Positions 9,094 through 18,003 of a stretch of 64,000 nucleotides of DNA are shown one piece after another. Position 1 is the stretch's first letter. Every line of letters starts with the position of its first letter. This DNA comes from Geomonas anaerohicana (lineage in GTDB: Bacteria; Desulfobacterota; Desulfuromonadia; Geobacterales; Geobacteraceae). The stretch is from the NCBI RefSeq assembly GCF_016458305.1, contig NZ_JAEMHL010000011.1, positions 1 to 64,000 of the forward strand, read 5' to 3'. Made by a program: the position numbers and the translations under genes. The notes below the pieces were generated by a model that saw only the letters and a list, made by a program, of their open reading frames with translations, ran no database searches and had not been told where the DNA came from.

Positions 9094-9555
9094 CTACTTG
9101 GCGCCCTTCGCCAGGTGCATACTCCACGGCCCGCGCGTCGCTATCTGCAGGACGGTTTCCTCGTCCACCCAGGCGTTGTGCACCGTCTTGGGCGGGATCG
9201 CGAAGTAGCTTCCCGCCGGAAGCACGGTCGGGTTATCCTGCGTCACCCCCATGGCCAGCTTTACGGTGCCGGAGATTACCGTCACCCGTTCCACGTTGCC
9301 GTGGTAATGAGCCGGAATCTTAGTACCTGCCGGCAGCTTGATCCTCGCCACAAAGAAACCCGGCTTTGCCATATCCCCGTCGAGAACGGCCATCTGTGCG
9401 CCGGGTATCGCCGTCGGACCGGCGTGCCACTTCACCTGGTCCGGCAGTACCATCACCTGCTGCACCGGGGCCTTGCTTACCTTCTTCTCCGCCGCCACAC
9501 CAACGGCGGTCAGGGAGAAGAAGACCATCATCAGGAACAGCATCGTCCTTTTCAT
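9094..9555 (-). CDS. Secreted cupin-domain protein
   Basis: A 153-residue protein with a signal peptide (MKRTMLFLMMVFFSLTAVGV). The single cupin fold has motif 1 PAHYHGNVERVTVISGTVKL (two His and a Glu as metal ligands) near residues 82-100 and motif 2 GSYFAIPPKTVHNAW near residues 117-131. Such small exported cupins bind a metal ion; the substrate is unknown. The ATG at 9555 has a strong GGAGG. Confidence 0.8.
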   Translation of the reverse strand: MKRTMLFLMMVFFSLTAVGVAAEKKVSKAPVQQVMVLPDQVKWHAGPTAIPGAQMAVLDGDMAKPGFFVARIKLPAGTKIPAHYHGNVERVTVISGTVKLAMGVTQDNPTVLPAGSYFAIPPKTVHNAWVDEETVLQIATRGPWSMHLAKGAK

Positions 9556-9743
9556 GACTCTACCTCCTCAACAGCCTGACAATCCTCGTTTTATCACCGA
9601 CCTATCCTCTATTGTACGGTCCCCGCCCCCGCCAGCACCAGACAATTCTCCCGCACCGCCCGGCACACCAGGTCCATCCGAAAATAATTCTTTACAACGT
9701 ATGACAATATGAATAAAATTCGCATCGAAAGGTGTAAACGAGA

Positions 9744-10214
9744 ATGTTCGACGAAATAGACATCCACATACTGGAGATTCTTCAGGAGAAGGCGAGGATC
9801 CCGAACGCGGAGGTCGCCCGCCAGGTAGGGATGGCCCCTTCCGCAGTACTGGAGCGGATCCGCAAGCTCGAGGAGCGGGGCATCATCGAGGGGTACGAGG
9901 TGAGGCTCAATCCCGCCTGCTTCCACCAGGGGCTCTCCGCCTTCGTGCAGGTCGAGGCAGACGGGACCGACGCGCAGACCGCCACCGCCCTGGCCGCCAT
10001 CGCCTCGGTGCAGGAGGTGCACCAGGTGGTGGGCCCCGACGGTTTCCTGGTCAAGCTGAGAACCGCCGACCACACCACCCTGTCCCGGATCCTGCAGCAG
10101 ATCAGGCCGCTGCCGGGGGTGAGGTCGATCCGGACCCAGGTGGTCCTGGAAACGGTCAAGGAAACCAGAAGGGTGGATCTAACGGAACCCAACGGCAACG
10201 GCCGTAACTCTTAA
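9744..10214 (+). CDS. Lrp/AsnC-family transcriptional regulator
   Basis: A 156-residue protein. The N-terminal winged helix-turn-helix (residues 4-60: DIHILEILQEKARIPNAEVA, then SAVLERIRKLEERGIIEGY) is followed by an AsnC-type ligand-binding (RAM) domain (VHQVVGPDGFLVKLRTADH). The family senses amino acids and often controls the adjacent gene. It ends 46 bases before the decarboxylase gene on the same strand, which suggests local control of that gene in response to lysine/DAP or a related amino acid. An AT-rich promoter region lies upstream. Confidence 0.9.
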   Translation: MFDEIDIHILEILQEKARIPNAEVARQVGMAPSAVLERIRKLEERGIIEGYEVRLNPACFHQGLSAFVQVEADGTDAQTATALAAIASVQEVHQVVGPDGFLVKLRTADHTTLSRILQQIRPLPGVRSIRTQVVLETVKETRRVDLTEPNGNGRNS

Positions 10215-10260
10215 TCAGGCACGTTACGCAGCTACCATCAATAGAAGGAGAATCAAAGTC

Positions 10261-11529
10261 ATGCCGATGTCCGCTTCTTTCAAAGAACGTCTGTTCCCCC
10301 GGATCCCCGCGATCCAGCAGCATTTCCAGACCCCGTTCCACATCTACGACGAGGCGGGCATCCGCGAGACCGGCGCTGGCCTCATCAAGGCCTTCTCCGG
10401 CATCCCCGGCTTCCGCGAGTTCTTCGCGGTCAAGGCGCTCCCCAACCGTGAGATCCTGAAGCTCATGAAGGAGATGGGCTTCGGCTTCGACTGCAGCTCC
10501 ATTCCGGAACTGATCCAGGCCCGCGAGCTGGGCGCGAAGCCGGAAGACATCATGTTCACCTCCAACAACACCAGCCCGGAGGAGTTCGAGTTCGCGGCCA
10601 AGGACGGCGGCTGCATCCTGAACCTGGACGACATCTCCCTGATCGACAAGGTGCCGGTCTTCCCGGAGCTGATCTGCTTCCGCTACAACCCCGGCCCGCG
10701 CCGCACCGGCAACGTCATCATCGGCAACCCGGAAGAGGCCAAATACGGCGTCTCGCACGACCAGGTGGTCGAGGCCTACAGAAGGGCGAAGGCACGCGGC
10801 GCCAAGCGCTTCGGCCTGCACACCATGGTCGCCTCCAACGAACTGGACTACACCTACATCGTGGAGACCGCCCGCATGGTGCTCGAGGTGGCCGAGGAGG
10901 TCGAAGCGGCACTGGGGATCCAGTTCGAGTTCGTCAACATCGGCGGCGGCTTCGGCATCCCCTACCGCCCGGAGCAAAAGGCGCTCGACCTCCCCACCAT
11001 GTCCAAGGAGATCACCGCGATCTTCGACGGCTTCCGCGCCCGTCACGGCCACGCCCCCGCCATGTACATGGAGAGCGGCCGTTTCATGACCGGCCCCCAC
11101 GGCGCCCTGGTGGCCACCGCCATCAACAGCAAGGACACCTACAGAAAGTACATCGGCCTGGACGCCTGCATGTCCTCGCTGATGCGCCCGGCGCTGTACG
11201 GCTCCTACCACCACATCGACGTGGTCGGCAAGGAAGGGGTGGAGCGTAGCGAAGTCTACGACGTGGTCGGCTCGCTGTGCGAGAACAACGACAAGTTCGC
11301 CATCCAGCGCGACCTTCCCCCCATCGAGGACGGCGACCTGGTGGTGATCCACGATTCCGGCGCCCACGGCCACGCCATGGGCTTCCAGTACAACGGCAGG
11401 CTGCGTCCCAAGGAGCTCATGCTGCGCGCCGACGGCCGGGTGGAGCTGATCCGCCGCGCCGAGACCGTCGAGGACTACTTCGCCACCTACAACTTCGAGC
11501 CTTCCGTGCTCCCCCCCGCAGGCGCCTGA
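10261..11529 (+). CDS. Diaminopimelate decarboxylase-type PLP enzyme (fold III)
   Basis: A 422-residue protein with a strong SD (GGAG) before the ATG at 10261. The PLP-binding lysine block is FREFFAVKALPNREILKLM near residue 55. The glycine loop is NIGGGFGIPY, and the partner-subunit active-site cysteine lies in GSLCENNDKFA (the usual LysA form is CESGD). It is followed by HDSGAHGHAMGFQYNGRLRP. These support decarboxylation of meso-DAP to lysine, the final lysine step. The CENND variant and the upstream Lrp regulator leave room for a related substrate such as another diamino acid, and a second lysA elsewhere cannot be excluded. Confidence 0.75.
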   Translation: MPMSASFKERLFPRIPAIQQHFQTPFHIYDEAGIRETGAGLIKAFSGIPGFREFFAVKALPNREILKLMKEMGFGFDCSSIPELIQARELGAKPEDIMFTSNNTSPEEFEFAAKDGGCILNLDDISLIDKVPVFPELICFRYNPGPRRTGNVIIGNPEEAKYGVSHDQVVEAYRRAKARGAKRFGLHTMVASNELDYTYIVETARMVLEVAEEVEAALGIQFEFVNIGGGFGIPYRPEQKALDLPTMSKEITAIFDGFRARHGHAPAMYMESGRFMTGPHGALVATAINSKDTYRKYIGLDACMSSLMRPALYGSYHHIDVVGKEGVERSEVYDVVGSLCENNDKFAIQRDLPPIEDGDLVVIHDSGAHGHAMGFQYNGRLRPKELMLRADGRVELIRRAETVEDYFATYNFEPSVLPPAGA

Positions 11530-11553
11530 TTCGAAGCTTTCCAATGATCGACC

Positions 11554-11582
11554 GGGCGAGGCGCGCGCCGCGCGCCTCGCCC
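11554..11582 (+). terminator. Probable terminator
   Basis: A 14-bp perfect GC stem (GGGCGAGGCGCGCG / CGCGCGCCTCGCCC) 24 bases after the decarboxylase stop. The following tract is only weakly T-rich (TCCCTTC). Confidence 0.6.
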
Positions 11583-11740
11583 TCCCTTCAGAAACCTCCC
11601 CCCCCAGAGAGGCCTTCCTCGTCCCCCATCCAACTCTCCACAAACTTCATCCGATACCGTTTTCACTCACCACACGGGTTGGCAGTCAACCTTGCCGCTC
11701 CCCGGCATGGAAGACCCTTCTTATTTTTAAGTTCCAACAG

Positions 11741-11848
11741 TCATAGAGCCACCACTGCAAAAACAGGAATGCCGACTAAAAGTATCGCTGCTTTCCATTT
11801 CTCCTTATTGATATGCGGCGTGATGCGGCTAATCTGATACTTATTCAT
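11741..11848 (-). CDS. Possible 35-residue single-span membrane peptide
   Basis: A minus-strand ATG at 11848 is preceded by GAGGGAG four bases away. The frame reads [20 protein letters not shown] followed by a hydrophobic stretch [14 protein letters not shown] and a stop. A polar head followed by one transmembrane helix is a common plan for bacterial small membrane proteins. It is divergent from the solute-binding protein gene, whose start lies 43 bases away. The length alone makes chance possible, and I do not recognise it. Confidence 0.35.
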   Translation of the reverse strand: MNKYQISRITPHINKEKWKAAILLVGIPVFAVVAL

Positions 11849-11891
11849 CCAACTCCCTCGCACCACGAGTTTGGGGAAGGCACCGACACTG

Positions 11892-13352
11892 ATGAGACTT
11901 CCGTATCACAGATGCGCACTGCGCCTTGATACCGGGTTACGGGGAGCCCTGCGCTTATTTGTGGCGGCTATGGTGACGTGTGCCTTCCTCGCGCCGGCCA
12001 TGGTACATGGCGCAACGACAGGGGAAGCAGCGGCACGGGGCAACCCCGGCGCGGCGCCCACCTCCCCAAAAACCGGGCGCGGCTCCTGGAGCCTTGCCGA
12101 GGCGGCCAAGCCCTACCGAGGAGTGACGGTAAAGGTCTCCTTTCTGCCCAGACCAGGGTATCAGGCCGCCATCAAGCTGATCCCGGAATTCGAGAGGGTC
12201 ACCGGGATCAGGGTCAACTGGGAACTGATCTACTACGAGGACATGCGCAAGTCGCTGGTGCTGGACTTCACCAGCGGCAACCCACGCTTCGACGTCATCC
12301 TGATCGACATCGTCTGGCTCGGAGAGTTCGCCTCTGCCGGTTGGGTCACGCCACTGGCCTCATTCTTCTGTGACCCGGCACTGGCCGACCCGGAGCTGGA
12401 CCTGAAAGATTTCTTTCCGCTGCTGCTGAACTCACTCGGTACCTGGGACGGCATCGTCTACGGGCTCCCCATCGACAGCTACGCCGGCCTTCTTTTCTAC
12501 AACCGGTGCCGGCTGCATGAAGCAGGCTTCAGCCGCCCTCCCGACACGTGGCAGGAACTCCTGGAGCGATACGCGCCGGCACTCACCACAGGCGACCGCT
12601 TCGCCTTCGCTTTGCAATCCCATGCCGGCGAGACCCAGTCCTGCGATTCCTTCATGCGTTTTATCTGGCCTTTCGGCGGATCGCTCCTTACCCCGGCTTT
12701 CACCCCCAACCTTTCCTCCCCGGGAGCGGTGGCCGGTCTCAAGTTCAGGCAGCAACTGCTGCGCTACATGCCCCCGGACGTGGTTGACTGGGAACACGAA
12801 CAGGCGGTCCAGGCATTGGCCGACGGCAAAGTGGCCATGATCACGGAGTGGAGCGGCTGGTACAAATGGCTCGCGGACAGCAAGAGCTCCAAGACCTCAC
12901 GCTGCCTCGGGGTGACCGTGGAACCTGCCGGCCCGGCGGGGAGAAAACCGGCTCTGGGCGGTTTTTCGCTCGGGGTGAATGCGCAAAGCAGCCAGCAGAA
13001 GCAAAAGGCGGCTTGGCTGTTCATCCAGTGGCTCACCTCCAAGAAGAAGGCCCGGGAGTTCACCTTGGCCGGTGGTGTGCCCGGGCGGCGCAGCGCCTAC
13101 CTTGACCGCCGGCTCCAGAAACGCTTCCCGTACTTCGAGCCGCTGGTCACTTCATGGACCAGGTACGGCAATCCCCTCTACCGCCCCCGGTTCAAGGAGT
13201 GGCCTGCGATCTCCGGCATCATCGCCGAGACAGGTACCCGGATGATGCGCGGCGAGATCGGCGTCGACAAGGGGGCGCGCCAGATCGACGACCAGATCTA
13301 CTACATCCTCTATGAATCGGGGTACTACGGCAACAAGCCCAAACTGCAGTAG
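11892..13352 (+). CDS. Extracellular solute-binding protein (family 1 type), first gene of a signalling operon
   Basis: A 486-residue protein with an Arg-containing signal sequence ending LAPAMVHGA. The mature part reads as a type 1 sugar-binding-protein fold: [20 protein letters not shown], the [20 protein letters not shown] hinge block, and [13 protein letters not shown] near the C-terminal lobe. The family captures carbohydrates or related solutes in the periplasm. No ABC permease or ATPase is nearby; instead, sensor and kinase genes follow after 21 bases. A receptor role for the downstream sensor is therefore more likely than transport. I chose ATG 11892; a TTG at 11871 in the same frame is an alternative start closer to the purine-rich GGGGAAGG. 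Confidence 0.8.
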   Translation: MRLPYHRCALRLDTGLRGALRLFVAAMVTCAFLAPAMVHGATTGEAAARGNPGAAPTSPKTGRGSWSLAEAAKPYRGVTVKVSFLPRPGYQAAIKLIPEFERVTGIRVNWELIYYEDMRKSLVLDFTSGNPRFDVILIDIVWLGEFASAGWVTPLASFFCDPALADPELDLKDFFPLLLNSLGTWDGIVYGLPIDSYAGLLFYNRCRLHEAGFSRPPDTWQELLERYAPALTTGDRFAFALQSHAGETQSCDSFMRFIWPFGGSLLTPAFTPNLSSPGAVAGLKFRQQLLRYMPPDVVDWEHEQAVQALADGKVAMITEWSGWYKWLADSKSSKTSRCLGVTVEPAGPAGRKPALGGFSLGVNAQSSQQKQKAAWLFIQWLTSKKKAREFTLAGGVPGRRSAYLDRRLQKRFPYFEPLVTSWTRYGNPLYRPRFKEWPAISGIIAETGTRMMRGEIGVDKGARQIDDQIYYILYESGYYGNKPKLQ

Positions 13353-13373
13353 CGCCATGGAAAGGGAACGCGC

Positions 13374-15113
13374 ATGACCGAGCCGGTCACCAGATCCAGC
13401 AGCATCCTCACACGCCTGACGTCGATGGTCGCCGGTATCCTGGTCGCCGCGGTGCTGCTGGTGGGTTGCCTGGCCCTGCTGTGGCAGTACCGGCAACTGC
13501 ACCAGGCGCTGAACACCAAGGGCACCACCCTGGTGCAGTTCATGGCCCAGGTGATGCCGCTTAGCATACTGTCCCTGAACTTCGTGCAACTCCACAACTA
13601 CGTGAAAAAAGTGGTGCTTTATGACGAGGAGGCGGTGTATGCCATCGTGCTCAACGAGCAGCGGGCCCCGCTTGCCTTTTTTTTCAAGGAAGGCGACCCG
13701 CTGCTGACGGCCAAGTCCCGTGGTCTCGTCGCCGCCAGGATGCCGCTGCTTGCCGCTCAGGAGCTGAAAAACAGCGAACGGATACTTGAGGTGTCCGCGC
13801 CGATCCAGGCGGCGGAGAAGCGGATCGGCCAGGCGATCCTGGGTTTCAGCACCGAAAAGATGAGGCGGGCGCTAATGGTGCAATTCGGCCTCATCGGCGC
13901 CGCCCTGGTGGTCACCATACTGGGCAGCGTCGCGCTGCTGCGGGTGACGCTGCTGAGGCTTTTACGCCCGGTGCAGCAGTTGACCGCCGCGGCCACGCAG
14001 ATCAGCCGGGGGGACTTGAACGTATCCCCGGCGAACATCGGACGCAGCGACGAAGTGGGTGTCCTCTGCAGGGCCTTTGAGAGCATGGCGGGACAGTTGC
14101 GTGAGCTGGTCGCCGGGCTGCAAAGCCGGGAGGATGACCTGCACCGCCTCACCATCTTTCAAAGCACCATACTGGACAACGCAGCCTACGGCATCATATC
14201 CATGACACCGGAAGGAGTGGTGAGCAGCTTCAACCGCGCCGCCGAGCGCCTGCTGGGCTACAGCGCCCAGGAGGTGATCGGCCTGCAGACGCCGGAGCTG
14301 TGGCACGACACCGAGGAGTTGCGGCAGCGCGCCCTGGAGCTGAGCCTTGCCAGCGGGCAAACGGTGGAGCCGGGCTTCAAAGCGGTGGTGGCGCCGGCCG
14401 CCGGCGGAGCGCCCGACGAGAGGGAATGGACCTTCATCCGCAAGGACCGCAGCAGGGTCCCCGTACTGTTCACAGTCACTGCGCTGCTGGGTGACAACGG
14501 AGCGGTCACCGGATTCGTCGGCCTGGGCTACGACCTCACCGAGCGCAAGCGTGCCGATGAGGAGCGCAGGGAAAGCGAGACGCGTTATCGCCGCATCGTG
14601 GACACGGCCATCGAGGGAGTCTGCACCTTGGCACCCGACGCCACCATAACCTTCATCAACGACAGGATGGCCGAGATGCTCGGCAGGCCCGAAGCGGAGA
14701 TCCTCGGCAGGAGCCTGGCGGAATTCCTCTTCGAGGAGGACCTCCCCGACCACGCTCAAAAGATGGAGAACCGGCGCCTGGGCATCTCCGAGAGTTACGA
14801 ACGCCGACTGCGCCGCATGGATGGAACGGAGCTTTGGACCCTGGCGTCGGCCACGCCGGTCCGGGACGAGGAGGACCGGTTCCTGGGGTCCTTCGGCATG
14901 TTCAACGACATCACCGAGCGCAAGCACGCCGAGGAGGAACTACACCGGCTGAAGGACGAGCTTGAACAACGGGTCCACCAGCGGACCTCCGAACTTGAGG
15001 AGAAGAACCGTGAACTGGAACGGATGAACCGGCTCTTCGTGGGACGGGAATGCAAGATGGCAGAACTGAAGCAGCGCATCAGGGAACTGGAGCAAGGGAG
15101 CGACGGCCCATGA
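13374..15113 (+). CDS. Membrane HAMP-PAS-PAS sensor lacking a kinase domain
   Basis: A 579-residue protein. Order: TM helix (about 18-40), a short periplasmic region (QALNTKGTTLVQFMAQVMPL onward), TM helix (about 165-190), HAMP (LLRPVQQLTAAATQISRGDL), then PAS 1 from about residue 260 (TILDNAAYGIISMTPEGVV) and PAS 2 from about residue 400 (RIVDTAIEGVCTLAPDATI). A C-terminal coiled coil follows (HQRTSELEEKNRELERMNRL). There is no HisKA, HATPase, GGDEF or other output domain, so it cannot signal alone. Its stop overlaps the start of the MASE3 kinase by ATGA, and it probably passes a periplasmic signal, perhaps from the upstream binding protein, to that kinase. No frameshift explains the missing kinase. 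Confidence 0.85.
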   Translation: MTEPVTRSSSILTRLTSMVAGILVAAVLLVGCLALLWQYRQLHQALNTKGTTLVQFMAQVMPLSILSLNFVQLHNYVKKVVLYDEEAVYAIVLNEQRAPLAFFFKEGDPLLTAKSRGLVAARMPLLAAQELKNSERILEVSAPIQAAEKRIGQAILGFSTEKMRRALMVQFGLIGAALVVTILGSVALLRVTLLRLLRPVQQLTAAATQISRGDLNVSPANIGRSDEVGVLCRAFESMAGQLRELVAGLQSREDDLHRLTIFQSTILDNAAYGIISMTPEGVVSSFNRAAERLLGYSAQEVIGLQTPELWHDTEELRQRALELSLASGQTVEPGFKAVVAPAAGGAPDEREWTFIRKDRSRVPVLFTVTALLGDNGAVTGFVGLGYDLTERKRADEERRESETRYRRIVDTAIEGVCTLAPDATITFINDRMAEMLGRPEAEILGRSLAEFLFEEDLPDHAQKMENRRLGISESYERRLRRMDGTELWTLASATPVRDEEDRFLGSFGMFNDITERKHAEEELHRLKDELEQRVHQRTSELEEKNRELERMNRLFVGRECKMAELKQRIRELEQGSDGP

Positions 15114-17605
15114 TCGGGGCGATCCCGGCAGACAGCCCCCCCCTCCCGGCGTTCCTGCTCCAAGTCGCCGCAGGGGGGGGCGTGCTCGCGGCACTGTGGG
15201 CCAGCACCCTCTACAGCTACGTCTTTTTCCATTGCCTGGTTGAGCTGATCACCATCGCCATCGCCTTCACCCTGCTCTCCATCTGCTGGCATACCAGCCG
15301 CTTTCTCACCGGTGGCTACCTGAAGCTGGTCGGCGTCGGCTACGGCCTGACCGCGGTCATGGACCTATTGCATACCCTGTCCTACAAGGGGATGGGGGTA
15401 TTCCCGGGCTACGACGCCAACCTCCCGACGCAACTGTGGGTCGCCGCACGTTTCCTGCAGGCCATCCTGCTCTGCCTGGCGCCTTTGTTCGCCAAGCGCG
15501 ACCTCGAGATCCGGCTCGTCCTGGTGATCGGTCTCGGCGCCATCTCCGGTGCCACGCTGCTCATCTTCTCGGGCTGGTTTCCCGACTGTTTCATCGAGGG
15601 GAAAGGATTGACTCCTTTCAAGATCGCGGCGGAGTACGCCATCTGCGCGCTGTTGCTGCTGGCGCTGTGCCTCTTCTACCGCATCCGCTCCATCTTCAAC
15701 AGCGCCGTCTTCGCCCTCATCCTGACCAGCATCATCTGCACGGTCGGCTCCGAACTCGCCTTCACCGCCTACTTGAGCGTCGTCGGTCAGGCCAACCTGG
15801 TCGGCCACCTACTCAAGCTGGTTGCCTTCTATCTCATCTATCGTGCCATCGTGGTTACCGGGCTGCAGACCCCCTTGGCCCTCTTCTTCCGGGACCTGCA
15901 GCAGGCGGAACGGTCGGTGCGGCGGGAGCAGGAATTCAGCCGTTGCCTGCTGGAGAGCATCGCGGACGGGGTGGTGGCCTGTGACGCGGAGGGGATGCTG
16001 ACGCTGTTCAACCGCACCGCCCGTGAATGGCACGGCCTGGACCCGATGCACCTTCCACCGGAGCAGTGGTCGCGCCACTACGACCTGTTCCGCGCGGACG
16101 GGGTCACGCCGATGACCACGGAGGAGATCCCGCTGGCGCGGGCATTCAACGGGGAGGTGGTCTGCGACGCCGGCATGACCATCAGGGCACAGGGGCAGCC
16201 GTCACGGCACGTGGTGGCCAACGGCAACACCATAATCGGCGCTGCGGGGGAAAAGCTCGGGGCGGTGGTGGTGATGCGCGACGTCACCGAACTGCACCGC
16301 CTCGAGCAGGAACTGCGCACCGCGAACGAAGAGCTGGAAAAACGCGTGGAGGAACGCACGGCTGAACTGCGCAAGGTGGCACAGGACCTCAAGGAGGCAC
16401 AGCGCATCGCGCGCCTGGGAAGCTGGCGACTGGACCTGGTCACCGGCCGGCTCTCCTGGTCCGACGAGATCTATCGCATCTTCGAGATCGCCCCCGAGGG
16501 CTTCGGGGCGTCCTACGAGGCCTTTTTGCAGGCGGTGCACCCCGAGGACCGCGATGAGGTCAATGCCGCCTACCTCGACTCACTCAAAAACAGGACCCCC
16601 TACGCTATCGACCACCGGCTCCTGCTGCCGGGAGGCAGGGTGAAGCACGTTCACGAGCAGGGCGAGACCTTCTATGAAAACGGGACTGCCATGAGGTCGG
16701 TGGGAACGGTGCAGGACGTAACCGTGCAGAAAATGGCCGAGGACCGGCTGCGCAAACTCTCCGAGGAACTGGAGCAGCGGGTGCAGGAGCGGACCAGGGA
16801 CCTGGAGGAGAAACGCGTGGAACTGCTAGCAAACCAGACGGCGCTGGTGAACCTGGTCGAGGATCTGAACCTGAAGACGGAAGAGCTGCGCGAGGCGAAC
16901 TCCCGACTGCAGGAGCTGGACCAGCTCAAGTCGATGTTCATTGCCTCGATGAGCCACGAGCTGCGCACGCCGCTCAACTCCATCATCGGCTTCTCCAGTA
17001 TCCTGCACGATGAGTGGCTCGGCCCGCTCAGCCAGGAGCAGAAGGAGAACCTGGCCATCATCCTCCGCTCGGGGAAGCACCTACTGACCCTGATCAACGA
17101 CGTCATCGACGTCTCCAAGATAGAGGCGGGCAAGCTCGAGGTGCGCCGCGAAGAGTTCGACCTGCGGGAACTGCTGAGGGAGGCGCTGCAGTACGTTGAA
17201 AAGGACGCCCGGGAAAAGGGGCTCGACCTGCGGCTGGAACTGGGGGAACTCACGCTGGAGACCGACCGGCGCCGGCTGTTGCAGTGCGTCATCAACCTGC
17301 TCAGCAACGCCGTCAAGTTCACCGAGCAGGGCGCCATCGACATCAACGCCGCACGGGCCGACACCCGCGTGGAGATTACGGTCTCCGACAGCGGCGTAGG
17401 GATCGACGAAGCGGACCTCCCCCGCCTTTTCAAGCCATTCGTGCGCCTGCGCCCCCAGTTGGCCACCATACCGCCGGGGACGGGACTCGGGCTTTACCTG
17501 ACCTGGAAGCTGGTCGCGGAGGTCCTGCAAGGCGAGATCACCTGCCGCAGCAGCCTGGGCCGGGGGAGCACCTTCACCTTACGCATACCGGAGCGCATAT
17601 CATGA
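15110..17605 (+). CDS. MASE3-PAS sensor histidine kinase
   Basis: 831 residues from the ATG at 15110, which overlaps the previous stop (ATGA). The N-terminal integral-membrane sensor of MASE3 type (about 15-250) contains YSYVFFHCLVELITIAIAF and TAVMDLLHTLSYKGMGVFPG. PAS 1 (ESIADGVVACDAEGMLTLFN) and PAS 2 with PAC (RIARLGSWRLDLVTGRLSWS) follow, then a coiled coil. HisKA carries the phosphorylated His in SMSHELRTPLNSIIGFSS (about residue 616), and the HATPase domain has NLLSNAVKFTE, DSGVGI and GTGLGLYLTWKL. It should autophosphorylate and pass phosphate to the receiver encoded immediately downstream. Confidence 0.92.
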   Translation: MIGAIPADSPPLPAFLLQVAAGGGVLAALWASTLYSYVFFHCLVELITIAIAFTLLSICWHTSRFLTGGYLKLVGVGYGLTAVMDLLHTLSYKGMGVFPGYDANLPTQLWVAARFLQAILLCLAPLFAKRDLEIRLVLVIGLGAISGATLLIFSGWFPDCFIEGKGLTPFKIAAEYAICALLLLALCLFYRIRSIFNSAVFALILTSIICTVGSELAFTAYLSVVGQANLVGHLLKLVAFYLIYRAIVVTGLQTPLALFFRDLQQAERSVRREQEFSRCLLESIADGVVACDAEGMLTLFNRTAREWHGLDPMHLPPEQWSRHYDLFRADGVTPMTTEEIPLARAFNGEVVCDAGMTIRAQGQPSRHVVANGNTIIGAAGEKLGAVVVMRDVTELHRLEQELRTANEELEKRVEERTAELRKVAQDLKEAQRIARLGSWRLDLVTGRLSWSDEIYRIFEIAPEGFGASYEAFLQAVHPEDRDEVNAAYLDSLKNRTPYAIDHRLLLPGGRVKHVHEQGETFYENGTAMRSVGTVQDVTVQKMAEDRLRKLSEELEQRVQERTRDLEEKRVELLANQTALVNLVEDLNLKTEELREANSRLQELDQLKSMFIASMSHELRTPLNSIIGFSSILHDEWLGPLSQEQKENLAIILRSGKHLLTLINDVIDVSKIEAGKLEVRREEFDLRELLREALQYVEKDAREKGLDLRLELGELTLETDRRRLLQCVINLLSNAVKFTEQGAIDINAARADTRVEITVSDSGVGIDEADLPRLFKPFVRLRPQLATIPPGTGLGLYLTWKLVAEVLQGEITCRSSLGRGSTFTLRIPERIS

Positions 17606-18003
17606 CAGAGGTACTGGTAGTAGAGGACAACGTGGACAACCTGAGGCTGATAACCTACGCCCTGCAGCGGGGCGGATACCGGGTCGTCTCGGCAGACAGC
17701 GGCACCAGCGGGGTGGAACTGGCCCTGTCCATGAATCCCGCCTTCATCATCATGGACATAAACCTCCCGGACTTCGACGGCCTGGAAGCGACGCGGCGCA
17801 TCCGCAGCAGCGAGGCGCATGGCAAGGTCCCCATCATCGCCATCACCTCCTATGCCATGGCCGGCGACATGGACAAGGTCCTGGAGGCCGGCTGCAACGG
17901 CTATTTCGAGAAACCCATCGACCCCCTCACGATTCTCGACAAGATCCACGCCCTGCTGCGGAGCATGCCCCCGGTCCGACACCAAGACGAGGCCAGACCA
18001 TGA
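17602..18003 (+). CDS. Single-domain response regulator
   Basis: A 133-residue CheY-like receiver. The acidic pair is in VLVVEDNVDN, the phospho-accepting Asp in IIMDINLPDFDG (about residue 52), Thr/Ser in IIAITSYAM and Lys in YFEKPIDP; the set is complete. There is no output domain, so it acts as a phosphate shuttle or by protein contact. It overlaps the kinase gene by ATGA at 17602-17605 and the next gene by ATGA at 18000-18003, which indicates translational coupling and a fixed stoichiometry. Confidence 0.92.
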   Translation: MTEVLVVEDNVDNLRLITYALQRGGYRVVSADSGTSGVELALSMNPAFIIMDINLPDFDGLEATRRIRSSEAHGKVPIIAITSYAMAGDMDKVLEAGCNGYFEKPIDPLTILDKIHALLRSMPPVRHQDEARP

